A stretch of DNA of 64,000 bases from Saprospiraceae bacterium (lineage in GTDB: Bacteria > Bacteroidota > Bacteroidia > Chitinophagales > Saprospiraceae), in the NCBI GenBank assembly GCA_016716335.1, contig JADJWN010000007.1, forward strand, positions 124,001 through 188,000, given 5' to 3'. The notes under the pieces are model-generated. The model was not told the DNA's origin. It was given only the letters and a program-made list of their open reading frames with translations, and did not search any database. Numbering within the stretch: the first letter of the stretch is position 1; every line of letters starts with the position of its first letter. The position numbers were made by a program, and so were the translations under genes. Shown here piece by piece: positions 9,837 to 18,663 of this stretch.

Positions 9837-10880
9837 TTATTTGGCTTTCCAGACAAAGTCATCATTGGTTACAGTGAGCGTACCCAGATAGGTATTGGCT
9901 TCATCACCGGAGTACGGTGCTTTTGAAACATTCATTTTACGTGGGGCAATATTTACCCTTCTCACTTTTTTGGTTTCCGGATGTGTGAAAGCGATGTATC
10001 CAGACACATCTACAGTGCCGTCAGCGGCATTGCTTTTGGTGGGCTGTGCATATATTTCGTATTCTCCGGGCACGAGTGCTTCATCCTGGGTGATAGCCTC
10101 TGCTGTTTTGTTGCTGAGTTTCTGTATATCCTTATTCCATCTGCCGAATGGAGCTCTCTGCCTTTTTGTCTGATAAAAACACCAATAGCTGGTACCTTTC
10201 TGGCGCATATACAATCTCACTTTGTCCTTGGGATTGTTCCATTCCACCACCACTGCGAGAGGAAAACTGATGTTGACCACGGCATCCGGTGCAGCATCTG
10301 ATTCCATCACTTTTGCCGGAGTTTCGGTTTTTACGGGGGCATCGGTTTTGGGAGGTTCAGAGGTTGCGGCAGCGACAGCTTTGGGCTTTTCTTCGAGTTT
10401 GATTTCCAGTTTCTGCTTGAGCTCGTCCAGTATTTTGTTTTGGCGGGTGAGTTCTGTGACCCGGCTCTGTAAGGCAGCAAACTCCTTGGGGTCTATGGCT
10501 TTCTTCCTGAATTCCTCCAGTTCTTTCTTAGTGGCTTCGTACTCTTTCGCCAGACTGTTGTACTGATCTCTTTGTCTTACATAGGCACTTTGCACCCGCT
10601 CTATTTCTGACTGTAAGCGACCGATACTGGCCTGGAGAGTGGCAGATTTTTCGACCAGGGCCTGATAATCTTCTTTGGGTACAATAGATTCGAGAGACTT
10701 GATGATGCTGTCGAGGCTCATTTTTTCCTGCAAAACCTGTTCGTAGCTCTCAATTTTCTCCAGATCAGAAAAACTTACTTTAGGTACTATCACAAAGAGC
10801 AGCATCACTGCTCCCAATGCTCCTGCCAGCAGGTCTATAAACGATACGTTGGCAATGTCAATTTCTTTTGATTTTCGCAT
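9837..10880 (-). CDS. TolR/MotB-like single-TM coiled-coil partner with unassigned C-terminal domain
   Basis: Membrane protein of 347 residues paired with the ExbB-like channel. A short basic N-terminus precedes one transmembrane helix (NVSFIDLLAGALGAVMLLFVIV, residues 11-32) carrying Asp16, placed like the proton-accepting Asp of TolR/ExbD/MotB. Residues ~38-165 form a long coiled coil rich in Glu/Lys/Gln/Leu. A Pro/Ala/Thr/Lys linker follows (~168-205), then a C-terminal domain of about 140 residues beginning NISFPLAVVVEWNNPKDKV. This contains WCFYQTKRQRAPFGRWNKD and PGEYEIYAQPT and looks all-beta. It is not the OmpA-like peptidoglycan-binding domain of MotB/ZorB, nor the compact TolR domain, and I do not recognise it. 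It is encoded between the kinase-FHA and channel genes with gaps of 22 and 44 bp. Channel partnership is well supported; the role of the end domain is unknown. Confidence 0.75.
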   Translation of the reverse strand: MRKSKEIDIANVSFIDLLAGALGAVMLLFVIVPKVSFSDLEKIESYEQVLQEKMSLDSIIKSLESIVPKEDYQALVEKSATLQASIGRLQSEIERVQSAYVRQRDQYNSLAKEYEATKKELEEFRKKAIDPKEFAALQSRVTELTRQNKILDELKQKLEIKLEEKPKAVAAATSEPPKTDAPVKTETPAKVMESDAAPDAVVNISFPLAVVVEWNNPKDKVRLYMRQKGTSYWCFYQTKRQRAPFGRWNKDIQKLSNKTAEAITQDEALVPGEYEIYAQPTKSNAADGTVDVSGYIAFTHPETKKVRRVNIAPRKMNVSKAPYSGDEANTYLGTLTVTNDDFVWKAK

Positions 10881-10902
10881 TTTTAGTATTTGATTTTGTG
10901 AA

Positions 10903-12150
10903 CTAATTTGTTATAAACCTGAGCGTAGTATTTCCGGCAATGATTATGTCATTATCCCGGAGCAACCTGCTTTCATTTTTCTCTATTTTTTTACCATTCA
11001 CATAGGTGCTGTTTTTCGGGTAATACCATGTACCGGCTTCTGCAGACCACTGACCGTCCCGGATAAAAAACCGGTGCTCATATCTTTCTACCGTAGCCTG
11101 TCTGGAGGATATGTATCTGCTCAATGTCTCCCTTATTGCAATATCATTATGGTGTATGGGATTTTCCCTTCCCAGCAAAAAAAGATTACCTGAGGTGAGG
11201 CGGTATATTTTATTGTGGTTTTCACCTTGCAGTTCGATTATGCAGGCTGTTTTAAAATCAGTTTTATTTTCATCGAAGTGAGCATCGGCAATTCCGGCAG
11301 CAAGCATCACTTCTGCCATATTGTGGTATCTTTTCTCAGGGTCAGGCTGAAGACAGGTTTTGATGACTTCTTTCCAGACTGGAGAGATACTGTCAGGTAT
11401 AGGGTCCATAACCCCTGCACTTGCTCTGTCTAAGTAAGGCTGGATGTCAGAGAGCTCCTGCCATTTGCCGAAAGGCAGGCTACCGGTAAACATTTCATAA
11501 AGCACCACTCCCAGTGAAAAGATATCACAGGCGGGGAGAATTGTATCCTGACGACTTTTGGGATTGATCTGTTCGGGTGCCATGTATGCATAGCTGCCGA
11601 AAACCTGTCCGGGTTTATTGTCAGCAGTGGCCTTGGTCAATGAGTGATTCAGGTGGCCGCAGATACCGAAATCAGATAATCTGGGACGCATATCTGCATC
11701 AAATAGAATATTCTCCGGTTTCAGATCTCTGTGTATTTTGCCATGCTGGTGGAGTATATGTAATCCTGCAATAATGTTTTTTGCAGTTTCGTACCTGTCC
11801 AATCCCTGCATTCCGCCATGAATCTTCCTTTCCAGATTTGAATTGGGACAATAATCCATTGTGAAATAAGGGATCCCGTCTTTGTATTCAAGTTCATGAG
11901 TGTTGACCAGAAATGGACTGTTTATCTTTCCGGTAAGAAATTCCAGCTCAAACCTTTTTTTAATATTATCCTGATGAGCAGCCGGAATGTTTTTCAACTT
12001 CAGGAGTTTTAATGCATACCTTGTGTTTGTATCTCTGTTTTCAACCAGAAATACTACTCCGAAACGGCCTTCACCCAATGTGGAAAGGTATTCATATGTA
12101 TCACTGAGAGGAAGAAAACTATCCGGGCATTCCATAAGACAGTTCATCAC
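10903..12150 (-). CDS. Ser/Thr protein kinase with C-terminal FHA domain
   Basis: Cytoplasmic kinase of 415 residues with no transmembrane segment. The kinase domain covers roughly residues 18-285: Gly loop LGEGRFGVVF, catalytic Lys in YALKLL, HRDLKPEN catalytic loop, DFG in LSDFGICG, and APE in YMAPEQ. Unlike the membrane kinase in this operon it is an RD kinase, so activation-loop phosphorylation is expected. Residues ~315-415 form a forkhead-associated domain (LLGREN, SRYISSRQATVERY, NSTYVNGKKI, IIIAGNTTLRFI) that binds phosphothreonine peptides. The start is a GTG directly against the preceding stop (ATG one codon in), indicating translational coupling to the zinc-ribbon-FHA gene. Kinase plus FHA in one chain suggests recognition of its own or the partner kinase's phosphosites. 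Confidence 0.9.
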   Translation of the reverse strand: MMNCLMECPDSFLPLSDTYEYLSTLGEGRFGVVFLVENRDTNTRYALKLLKLKNIPAAHQDNIKKRFELEFLTGKINSPFLVNTHELEYKDGIPYFTMDYCPNSNLERKIHGGMQGLDRYETAKNIIAGLHILHQHGKIHRDLKPENILFDADMRPRLSDFGICGHLNHSLTKATADNKPGQVFGSYAYMAPEQINPKSRQDTILPACDIFSLGVVLYEMFTGSLPFGKWQELSDIQPYLDRASAGVMDPIPDSISPVWKEVIKTCLQPDPEKRYHNMAEVMLAAGIADAHFDENKTDFKTACIIELQGENHNKIYRLTSGNLFLLGRENPIHHNDIAIRETLSRYISSRQATVERYEHRFFIRDGQWSAEAGTWYYPKNSTYVNGKKIEKNESRLLRDNDIIIAGNTTLRFITN

Positions 12151-12981
12151 TTACTTATTTTTATCTTCCCTGAACTGAAAACATCTGTTGCCAAACATCA
12201 GCACCATGCCATCGGTGATTTCCATTTCGGAGTCTATTCTGACAAAAGTGGTGTTGAGTTTACTTTGGTTCGATATTATCCATTTGTTGCCTTTTTTATA
12301 GATGACCGCCTGTACTGAGGAGGTGATGGCAGGATTATCGGGATCAAGATTGTCTCTGTTGAGTTCCGTTCTTTCTCCCGAAAAAGTCAGGTGATCTGCT
12401 TTGTGCTTAGCTTCATAATCGGCAGGTATTAAAATGAATTTATTTTCTTTATCCTTTTTTTCAGAGATCCAGGGATTGACAGTAGCCATTTTGTTTGGAT
12501 CTGCCTTGGCAGCACTTTCATGCCTGGTTGCATGCGGTTTGGCAGGGGCTTCAAAGTGATCATCCAGTGCACTGTTGCATTTTACACAAAATTTTGCGGC
12601 AGCCATATTCGGATAGGCACATTTTTTACAGGTCTTCAACCCATAATGCTCTGTTCTGCTATCTGCAATATTAGAGGATTGTTGACTGACGGATGTTTCC
12701 GCCGGCCCCCCTGGTCTTGCTCCCGCTGACAATACCGGATTGAAGTTTTTATCTATCACCATAGATCCTGCCAAAGGAGCATTGCAGGAGCTGCACTTCA
12801 GATTGGTGCTTTTGTTGATTGTATTACAGTTTTTACATACTGCAAATTCTTTATCCTCACTGCTTACATCAAAATTCAGCACCATGCTTCCGGTCATTGG
12901 CGCCTGACAGTTCTTACACTTAAGTGCTGCTAAATCATTTTTCGTCCGGCAGTTATTGCAAATTTTATAATGTCCGCTCAT
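12151..12981 (-). CDS. Triple zinc-ribbon protein with C-terminal FHA domain
   Basis: A 276-residue cytoplasmic protein. Three CxxC...CxxC zinc ribbons lie in the first 140 residues: CNNCRTKNDLAALKCKNC, CKNCNTINKSTNLKCSSC and CKKCAYPNMAAAKFCVKC. The first two are followed by near-identical segments (APMTGSMVLNF and APLAGSMVIDK), so they arose by duplication. After a disordered linker the last ~95 residues form a divergent FHA domain (LTFSGERTELNRDNLD, KWIISNQSKLNTTFVRI, GMVLMFGNRCFQF) in which the usual GR..N motif is altered. It is the first gene of the tightly packed run down to 5211, 320 bp downstream of the preceding gene, so it probably opens the operon. Likely a phosphopeptide adaptor or substrate of the two kinases. 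Confidence 0.8.
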   Translation of the reverse strand: MSGHYKICNNCRTKNDLAALKCKNCQAPMTGSMVLNFDVSSEDKEFAVCKNCNTINKSTNLKCSSCNAPLAGSMVIDKNFNPVLSAGARPGGPAETSVSQQSSNIADSRTEHYGLKTCKKCAYPNMAAAKFCVKCNSALDDHFEAPAKPHATRHESAAKADPNKMATVNPWISEKKDKENKFILIPADYEAKHKADHLTFSGERTELNRDNLDPDNPAITSSVQAVIYKKGNKWIISNQSKLNTTFVRIDSEMEITDGMVLMFGNRCFQFREDKNK

Positions 12982-13301
12982 TGTTTTGTAAGTTGGAAAG
13001 TGTAATAATTTGTTTTGAGAATCTGATTTTTAATAGAGATAATGTCCGTTTGGTACCCAAATTTTTCAGGATTTTTTTAATTTAGTTTCGAGCATTTATT
13101 TCAGCCCGATAATCCATTACGTCATGAAATACCCGGTTGCCCTAAAGTAATGTCATCACCTTTTTCTGATGGATACATTGCGGTAGTAGCCGCCCAAAAC
13201 CTGCGGTTTCCGGATAGTATGATTGGATTGACCTGAAATTTTCTGAAAGTATAGTATTAAGGACTGATGATGTCCATGCAGGATGATTTACTGAGTGTCC
13301 A
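12982..13301. other. Intergenic region upstream of the kinase/channel operon
   Basis: 320 bp without a convincing open reading frame on either strand. By position it should contain the promoter of the minus-strand operon beginning at 12981. I looked for the Bacteroidota TAnnTTTG box upstream of 12981 and saw no clean match. T-rich tracts occur around 13060-13085. No terminator hairpin for the barrel gene ending at 13302 is obvious, so read-through from that gene cannot be excluded. Confidence 0.4.
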
Positions 13302-14180
13302 TCACTCCATTGTAAACCTATACATCACCGACAATTGAAAAGCAAGGCTTCTCAGTTTGTTGAAATCATCATTCTTAAACAGATTGGAGGTGCCCAGTAA
13401 AAATCTGCCGTCAAAATACATTCTGCCGGAGCCCAGTTCTTTATACATCCCACCACCCAATGCCAAGCCTACATCCAGCTTTGTCATATCAAACAGTGCA
13501 CTTCTTTCTTCAAAAGGATTGGTATCTAATTTGAGCGATCCGTTTTTGTCATAAGAACTGAGCAGCGAGTTGTAATTATTGGTTTTTTTACCGTCTGACC
13601 TTACCAATACTCCGGTGGTGCTCTCCTGGCTTCCGGATTTGTCTGAGAATTTTTTGGACATATTTGCACTTAAGCCGATACCGAAATATGGCCCTGCCTG
13701 TATATAAAATCCTTTGTCACCTCCCATAAATTCATATTTGACCATAATATGATTTTCTAAATAACCGACGGAAAGCGTATAATTGTCATACAGATCAGGT
13801 AGCGTAAATCTTTCATTTTGCTCACTCTGGCCATTATTATTGGATGTTTCATCCAGATCAGTTAAAAAATCTGAATAGAATGTGCCGCCTGCTATCGCTG
13901 ATCGGTCGAAATTGGAATTGAAATGTGCCTTGCGCCTGGCATACTGCACATCCGCCTGGACAGAAAGTCCGTATATGATCGGGTATTCCACAGATACGCC
14001 ACCAATAAGGTTCAGGTATGAGGGACTGGTTTTGTAATTAATGGATTCAGTAATGCTGTAGGTAGAAGGTGATAAGCCCAGTTTTACACCATAATACAAT
14101 TGCCCGTACAGGGAGAATGCTGCAAGTTGCAGAAATATCATGATTTTGAGTGTATTTGTGTTGATTGTATGTGGCCACAT
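13302..14180 (-). CDS. Outer-membrane beta-barrel protein
   Basis: A 292-residue exported barrel. The N-terminus carries a hydrophobic export signal (IMIFLQLAAFSLYG); the frame opens with MWPHTINTNTLK, and the internal Met of KIMIF is an alternative start. Strand-like segments with alternating residues include LYYGVKLGLSPSTYSI, YGLSVQADVQYARRKAHF and GFYIQAGPYFGIGLSANM. The protein ends LAFQLSVMYRFTME, close to the terminal-aromatic rule for barrels. It resembles PorT/OmpW-type barrels of Bacteroidota in length and pattern, without a specific family match. The T9SS Asp-box giant lies 50 bp upstream on the same strand, so the two are probably co-transcribed. Confidence 0.65.
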   Translation of the reverse strand: MWPHTINTNTLKIMIFLQLAAFSLYGQLYYGVKLGLSPSTYSITESINYKTSPSYLNLIGGVSVEYPIIYGLSVQADVQYARRKAHFNSNFDRSAIAGGTFYSDFLTDLDETSNNNGQSEQNERFTLPDLYDNYTLSVGYLENHIMVKYEFMGGDKGFYIQAGPYFGIGLSANMSKKFSDKSGSQESTTGVLVRSDGKKTNNYNSLLSSYDKNGSLKLDTNPFEERSALFDMTKLDVGLALGGGMYKELGSGRMYFDGRFLLGTSNLFKNDDFNKLRSLAFQLSVMYRFTME

Positions 14181-14230
14181 GTGTTTTGTGTTTTTATTGT
14201 TTAATAATTAGTGGAATCTTTTGGCAGACC

Positions 14231-17200
14231 TTATTTGATAATTATAAAGGATTTGGTTTCGGTATTTTCATTATTGATAATACGCATCAAATAATTGCCT
14301 GCAGTAAGATGGGTTAGATCCAGAGTTTTTTGACCGTTCATGACACCATCACCTGCTGACTGCTCTGTATATACAAGCCTGCCGTTTTGGTCATAAATCT
14401 GAATGGCAGTGTATTTCAGGCCTCCGTCACGACTCAACTGTAAATTGCCTGTCGATGGATTGGGGAACAAATTGGTTTGAGAATCGCCCTTATCGACGGA
14501 TCTGAACGAAAGTTGGTTTACTTTCACAGTACGTCTGAGTTCGGTACCGTCAGCTTTGACTGCCTTGACTATAATACTTCCTGAAATGGTGCTGTTGGTT
14601 TCATTCTTTTTAAGCGTAAGTATCAGCTTTCTGTCTCCTTTACCGCTTTGGGCATTGATATTGAGACCATCATGCCCTGTCACCTCGGCTGTCCATGAGA
14701 GGTCGGTCTTGATCTGGATACTGATATTTTCATTGACGGTATATTCAAAGGGAAAGAGTGTGATTTCAGTAGGACCTACATTGAGATATTCAGCAGTTCT
14801 TGAAGGCTGATTGATAAAAATGAAAGTGGAATCCTGTCCGTTGTTAAAAACCAGTTTCACTCTGGCATACCTGTTCAGAATACCATTATTCTGTTTGGCT
14901 TCGAAGACCACCTGTCTGAAAGGTGCAAAAGCGGTGGCATTACTGCTTTTTACAGTAAGCCATTGTTTGTCTGCATCTGCAATGATGAGATTGGTGGCTG
15001 GATCAAAGACTGAGTTGGTCAGTATATAAGCAGGTATATTTCCTCCCGGATATGGTACGATAAAACTGCTGTCCTGAGTATAAAGATTGGGTTCACGATA
15101 TACTCTTAATTGAGGGATTTCAGATGCCTTTTGGATGACATTTACATTGATAGGTTGGTCCACTCCTTCGGGAAAAATCAATAAGGTACCGAAAATATCT
15201 ATGGGCAATCTGTTGACATTTGAGCAGACTTTTACGGTAGCCGGTCCTGTCCCGGATTTGGGAGTGATACTTTCTACGATGTCAAAAGAAGGGTCAAGAT
15301 TCTGATACAGCAAAGTCCATTTATCATTATTCCCGCATATGATGGATACGTCCTGGCAGGCAGCAGGTGCAGCCTCAAAAATCAGATTGGTGGGGGCTAT
15401 GATAAAATTATGTGCCGTACTTTGAGATACAGGTGCTCTCCAAAGACCTCTGCCATAGGTTGCAGCATATACATAACCTTCATTATATGCTATCTCCACA
15501 TCTCTTACCATGGTATTGGGGAGCTGGCTGCCATATCTCTGCCATTCCTGGTCGTCTTTGCCTTTAAAAAATACTCCAAGGTCTGTCCCCACGTACATAT
15601 TACCTGTCACCTTATGGATCTCAATATCCAGGGCAGGTACATTGGGCAGATTGAATGTGATGGACTGGAAAGTACTTCCTCTGTTGGTGGATACCATGAC
15701 ATGCCTGGAGGCGACGTATCCACCCATGGTAAGATAAACAATATTGGGATTGGTGGGGTCGGCTTTTATATTTCTGATCGGACTGCCTCCGGGAGCACTG
15801 TACACTTCATTCCAGCTGTTGCCGCCATTTAATGATCTGAAAAGGGTAGTGTAAGTGGATGCATAGATTATATTGGGATCAGCAGGAGATACTTCAAGGC
15901 TGGTGATAGTCCTGTCTGTCAGGACCGGTGAAATAGCTTGCCAGCTTTCGCCCCGATTGTCAGATCTCCACACTCTGCTCATAGCCACAAATACGGTTGA
16001 GGAGACCTGCGGATGCAACATATATGGAGTGATCCAGTCTCCTTTGCCTTTTTCAGGATGGTTGTCCATGATATTTACATAATTGTTTTGCCAATTGTCA
16101 GTTGTCCTGTAAATCACCTGTGCATTGTAAAGTGAGGCATATTTAATATTTGGATTGACAGGGTCTATGATACATACCATCCCGTCACCTCCAGACACAT
16201 CTCTCCAGGTACCGCTTTGCAAATTTTTACTTCCATTATCCTGGAGGCCGGTCATGACATCTGCAGCCCTTTGTGTTGATACAGACAGTTTATATATCTG
16301 AGAGATAACCAGCCCTGTCGAAATATCCACCCAGGAGGTTCCTCCGTTATCTGTATAATATAAACCTCCGTCATTACATTCATAGAGTCTGCCGGGTTTA
16401 AGCGGGTGGTAATAAAAGTTGTGTTTGTCCGCATGTACCACAGGGGTGTTTTTGGTGTTTTGAGAAGGATGAGCCGACCAGAAATTACTGATTCTGGGTG
16501 TACCTCCGGTTACCTTCCAGGTATTGACACCACCTACAAACATCTCGTTGGGGTTGGTATGGTTGACGATGTAAGAGAGATCATACCAGCCCTGTCCGGT
16601 AGGGTCTTCAGGGTTTCCATCATCATCCCAATTAAGTAGATTGATTGAATTGCCACTCAATATCAGGTCAAAATTGGTGCCTTCAAAATAGGTAAGACTG
16701 TGAAAGCCGGAGGAGGCATGAGACGCTAAGGTATAAAACCCGTTGGGTCTTGCTTTGGTGACCGCTATATTGACCCTGTCCACACTGAATTCACCCGGGC
16801 TCTGATTGAAGGAAAAATATACAGCCCATGATTCTCCGCCGTTTTGACTGATGAATAATCTGGACAGAAAATCTGAACTGTATTTGGCAAAAGTAGCGGC
16901 ATACAAAACATTGGTATTGGCAGGGTGAAATTCCACATCACAAAACCAACCAGCCTGCACTTTTTTCACTGAGTTAAGTCCGTCTTTGGATTGGTATATA
17001 CCGTCGGAAGTGGCAAGTACCATATGGTTGGGGTCTGACGGATTCATAATCATCCTGTAAATGTTAAAACCTTGAGATTGCTGAAAAACAGGTTGTACCT
17101 GAGTCCATGACTGCCCGCCATTGGTGGATTTCAATACCCCGATGGATGCATTGTCTCTGGCACCGCCATCTGCATCACCGGTGGCTATATAGATGATATC

Positions 17201-17728
17201 AGGATTTTGCGGATGTATGATGATATCACTTACGCCGAGATTGGGCAATTGGTCTGTTGCTGAGCTCCAGGTGCGGCCATCATCGGTAGTTTTCCACAAT
17301 CCGCCTATGGGTGTTCCGGCCCAATATGTGTTGGGATCTGTGGGATGAAAGCCCATACAATTCACTCTGCCCACTCCCGAATTGCCACCATCCGGCATAG
17401 TTGGACCCAGACTTTCCCATTTGATATTGTTTCTGTCACTTGATGCCGGGTATTTCCTGTCAAAGGACTGCATTTCATGGAAGGTATGTAGCGGGCTCTG
17501 TGATTTTCCGTTTTCAAGCAATCGTTCCCTTTCCACATAGGCCCATCTTTTGAATTGTTTGTAGCCCTTACCTTTTTTGACCGGTCTGTCTTTCCAATAA
17601 GCTTCAAAGTATTCTACTTTCTGGTCATAGGTCAAATCCTGTATGTTGACTCCGACAGGAATCCAGGGCTGGGCAAAAACAGCAATGCTGAGTAATAACA
17701 GGAAGATGGTGGTTTTGATCCGATACAT
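14231..17728 (-). CDS. Giant exported Asp-box (VPS10/sortilin-like) protein with T9SS sorting domain
   Basis: An 1165-residue surface or secreted protein. A signal peptide (TTIFLLLLSIAVFAQ) is followed by a multi-bladed propeller region with many Asp-box motifs of the type S/T-x-D-G-G-x-S/T-W: KTTDDGRTW, KSTNGGQSW, ISQNGGESW, YTDNGGTSW, RSDNRGESW and RSLNGGNSW. Repeated VxxHPxxPxxIYxATGD phrases typical of VPS10/BNR-like propellers occur between them. After residue ~790 come beta-sandwich segments. The last ~80 residues (NLFPNPSTGNLQL, YDQNGRLVYTEQS, LTAGNYLMRIINN) are a type A T9SS C-terminal domain, so the protein should cross the outer membrane by the T9SS encoded at 37-45 kb. The substrate or ligand cannot be read from the sequence. 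Confidence 0.88.
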   Translation of the reverse strand: MYRIKTTIFLLLLSIAVFAQPWIPVGVNIQDLTYDQKVEYFEAYWKDRPVKKGKGYKQFKRWAYVERERLLENGKSQSPLHTFHEMQSFDRKYPASSDRNNIKWESLGPTMPDGGNSGVGRVNCMGFHPTDPNTYWAGTPIGGLWKTTDDGRTWSSATDQLPNLGVSDIIIHPQNPDIIYIATGDADGGARDNASIGVLKSTNGGQSWTQVQPVFQQSQGFNIYRMIMNPSDPNHMVLATSDGIYQSKDGLNSVKKVQAGWFCDVEFHPANTNVLYAATFAKYSSDFLSRLFISQNGGESWAVYFSFNQSPGEFSVDRVNIAVTKARPNGFYTLASHASSGFHSLTYFEGTNFDLILSGNSINLLNWDDDGNPEDPTGQGWYDLSYIVNHTNPNEMFVGGVNTWKVTGGTPRISNFWSAHPSQNTKNTPVVHADKHNFYYHPLKPGRLYECNDGGLYYTDNGGTSWVDISTGLVISQIYKLSVSTQRAADVMTGLQDNGSKNLQSGTWRDVSGGDGMVCIIDPVNPNIKYASLYNAQVIYRTTDNWQNNYVNIMDNHPEKGKGDWITPYMLHPQVSSTVFVAMSRVWRSDNRGESWQAISPVLTDRTITSLEVSPADPNIIYASTYTTLFRSLNGGNSWNEVYSAPGGSPIRNIKADPTNPNIVYLTMGGYVASRHVMVSTNRGSTFQSITFNLPNVPALDIEIHKVTGNMYVGTDLGVFFKGKDDQEWQRYGSQLPNTMVRDVEIAYNEGYVYAATYGRGLWRAPVSQSTAHNFIIAPTNLIFEAAPAACQDVSIICGNNDKWTLLYQNLDPSFDIVESITPKSGTGPATVKVCSNVNRLPIDIFGTLLIFPEGVDQPINVNVIQKASEIPQLRVYREPNLYTQDSSFIVPYPGGNIPAYILTNSVFDPATNLIIADADKQWLTVKSSNATAFAPFRQVVFEAKQNNGILNRYARVKLVFNNGQDSTFIFINQPSRTAEYLNVGPTEITLFPFEYTVNENISIQIKTDLSWTAEVTGHDGLNINAQSGKGDRKLILTLKKNETNSTISGSIIVKAVKADGTELRRTVKVNQLSFRSVDKGDSQTNLFPNPSTGNLQLSRDGGLKYTAIQIYDQNGRLVYTEQSAGDGVMNGQKTLDLTHLTAGNYLMRIINNENTETKSFIIIK

Positions 17729-18233
17729 GGTAGAGATTTTAGTTGATAAATTCTGGTTTTCATCGTTTTATATCTGTGAATGGTAAGAGGTACCCATCGG
17801 TATGGCATTTTTTTCATCTGATTGCAGAGTTTTTTCAAAGTATGGATAATCTGAATGAAGGGTTTAGGGAGTATAAATCATATCAGAGACTTGAAAATCA
17901 GGCAGGTGACTGGGATTTGGTTGAACTTAATACATGTCAATCATTCAGTCTTTATATTTTCAATACTTCCTCCATGAATTGGCTCAAGCGTAAAGTGTTG
18001 GTCATAGGAAGTTCTCTTTGCGGATAAAACAGAGTAGTTTTATCCAATTGGAGATTTTTTTCAAAGTATATTTAAACAGCCTTCAGAGTAGCCGGATTCA
18101 GATTTTACCCCACTTAATGGATAATTGCTACATTACAACCATTTTGGTTTGAGTCAGAGTCTGCCACGCTTTAATTTTGCCGACATTATGGATACTTATG
18201 ATTTTTGGGAATTCGGTTTGAATAATTGATAAG
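17729..18233. other. Intergenic region between divergent genes
   Basis: About 500 bp between the divergently oriented Asp-box gene (minus) and a small lipoprotein gene (plus). A plus-strand frame of 94 codons at 17743-18027 exists but has no export signal or recognisable family, and its codons do not look coding. By position the region should hold promoters for both genes. I identified no hairpin, tRNA or repeat in it. Confidence 0.35.
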
Positions 18234-18566
18234 ATGGAATTTACAGGAAGTTTGTATTTGATACTCATTTGCCTGATATTATTTCAGGGTATTACTGCTT
18301 GTGTCCATCCTGATAAAAAAGCAATTAATAAAATCAGAATTAAACTTGAGAAAATAAAGGAAATTAATTACCGGTTATCGCTCAGGAAAATTCCGCCCGA
18401 AGATGCAGCCCTAAAAATATCAGTGTATATCCAGGATTTGCAGAAATTAAATTTAAAAGTTTCTGAAGATGAAGCATTTCAGGAGTTATTAAATTCCTTT
18501 CTTGAAAAGTGGCATTCTGAAGAAAGGGTGCAGGAATCCTTACAGATGGTAATCAAAAGTTTATGA
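18234..18566 (+). CDS. Small helical lipoprotein
   Basis: A 110-residue hypothetical protein. The N-terminus YLILICLILFQGITACVH is a lipoprotein signal with Cys at about residue 23. The remainder is charged and predicted helical (KIRIKLEKIKEINYRLSLRK, SEDEAFQELLNSFLEKWHSEER). No family recognised. A 27-codon frame (ATG at 18562, ending TAA) overlaps its 3' end in another register and may be chance, or the remnant of an indel-broken C-terminus like those seen elsewhere in this window. Confidence 0.5.
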   Translation: MEFTGSLYLILICLILFQGITACVHPDKKAINKIRIKLEKIKEINYRLSLRKIPPEDAALKISVYIQDLQKLNLKVSEDEAFQELLNSFLEKWHSEERVQESLQMVIKSL

Positions 18567-18663
18567 GTGAGGTACAAGCATTTTATATCCGCGGATATGT
18601 AAAGGAAAAAGAAGACTCGAAAACATTGTTGCCGATATTCAAACCATAAAATCCAAATTAATT

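Noticed and set aside
9056..10880. Zorya ZorA/ZorB defence pair
   Set aside because: The TolR/MotB-like protein lacks the OmpA-type domain of ZorB, the ExbB-like protein lacks the long ZorA tail, and there is no ZorC/D/E-type helicase or nuclease.
5211..12981. TerY-P triad or T6SS regulatory cluster
   Set aside because: No von Willebrand TerY protein and no T6SS structural genes (TssB, TssC, ClpV, VgrG) occur in the window; only the kinase/PP2C/FHA logic is shared.
17743..18027. 94-codon plus-strand frame
   Set aside because: No signal, family or coding-like composition, and it overlaps the expected divergent promoters.
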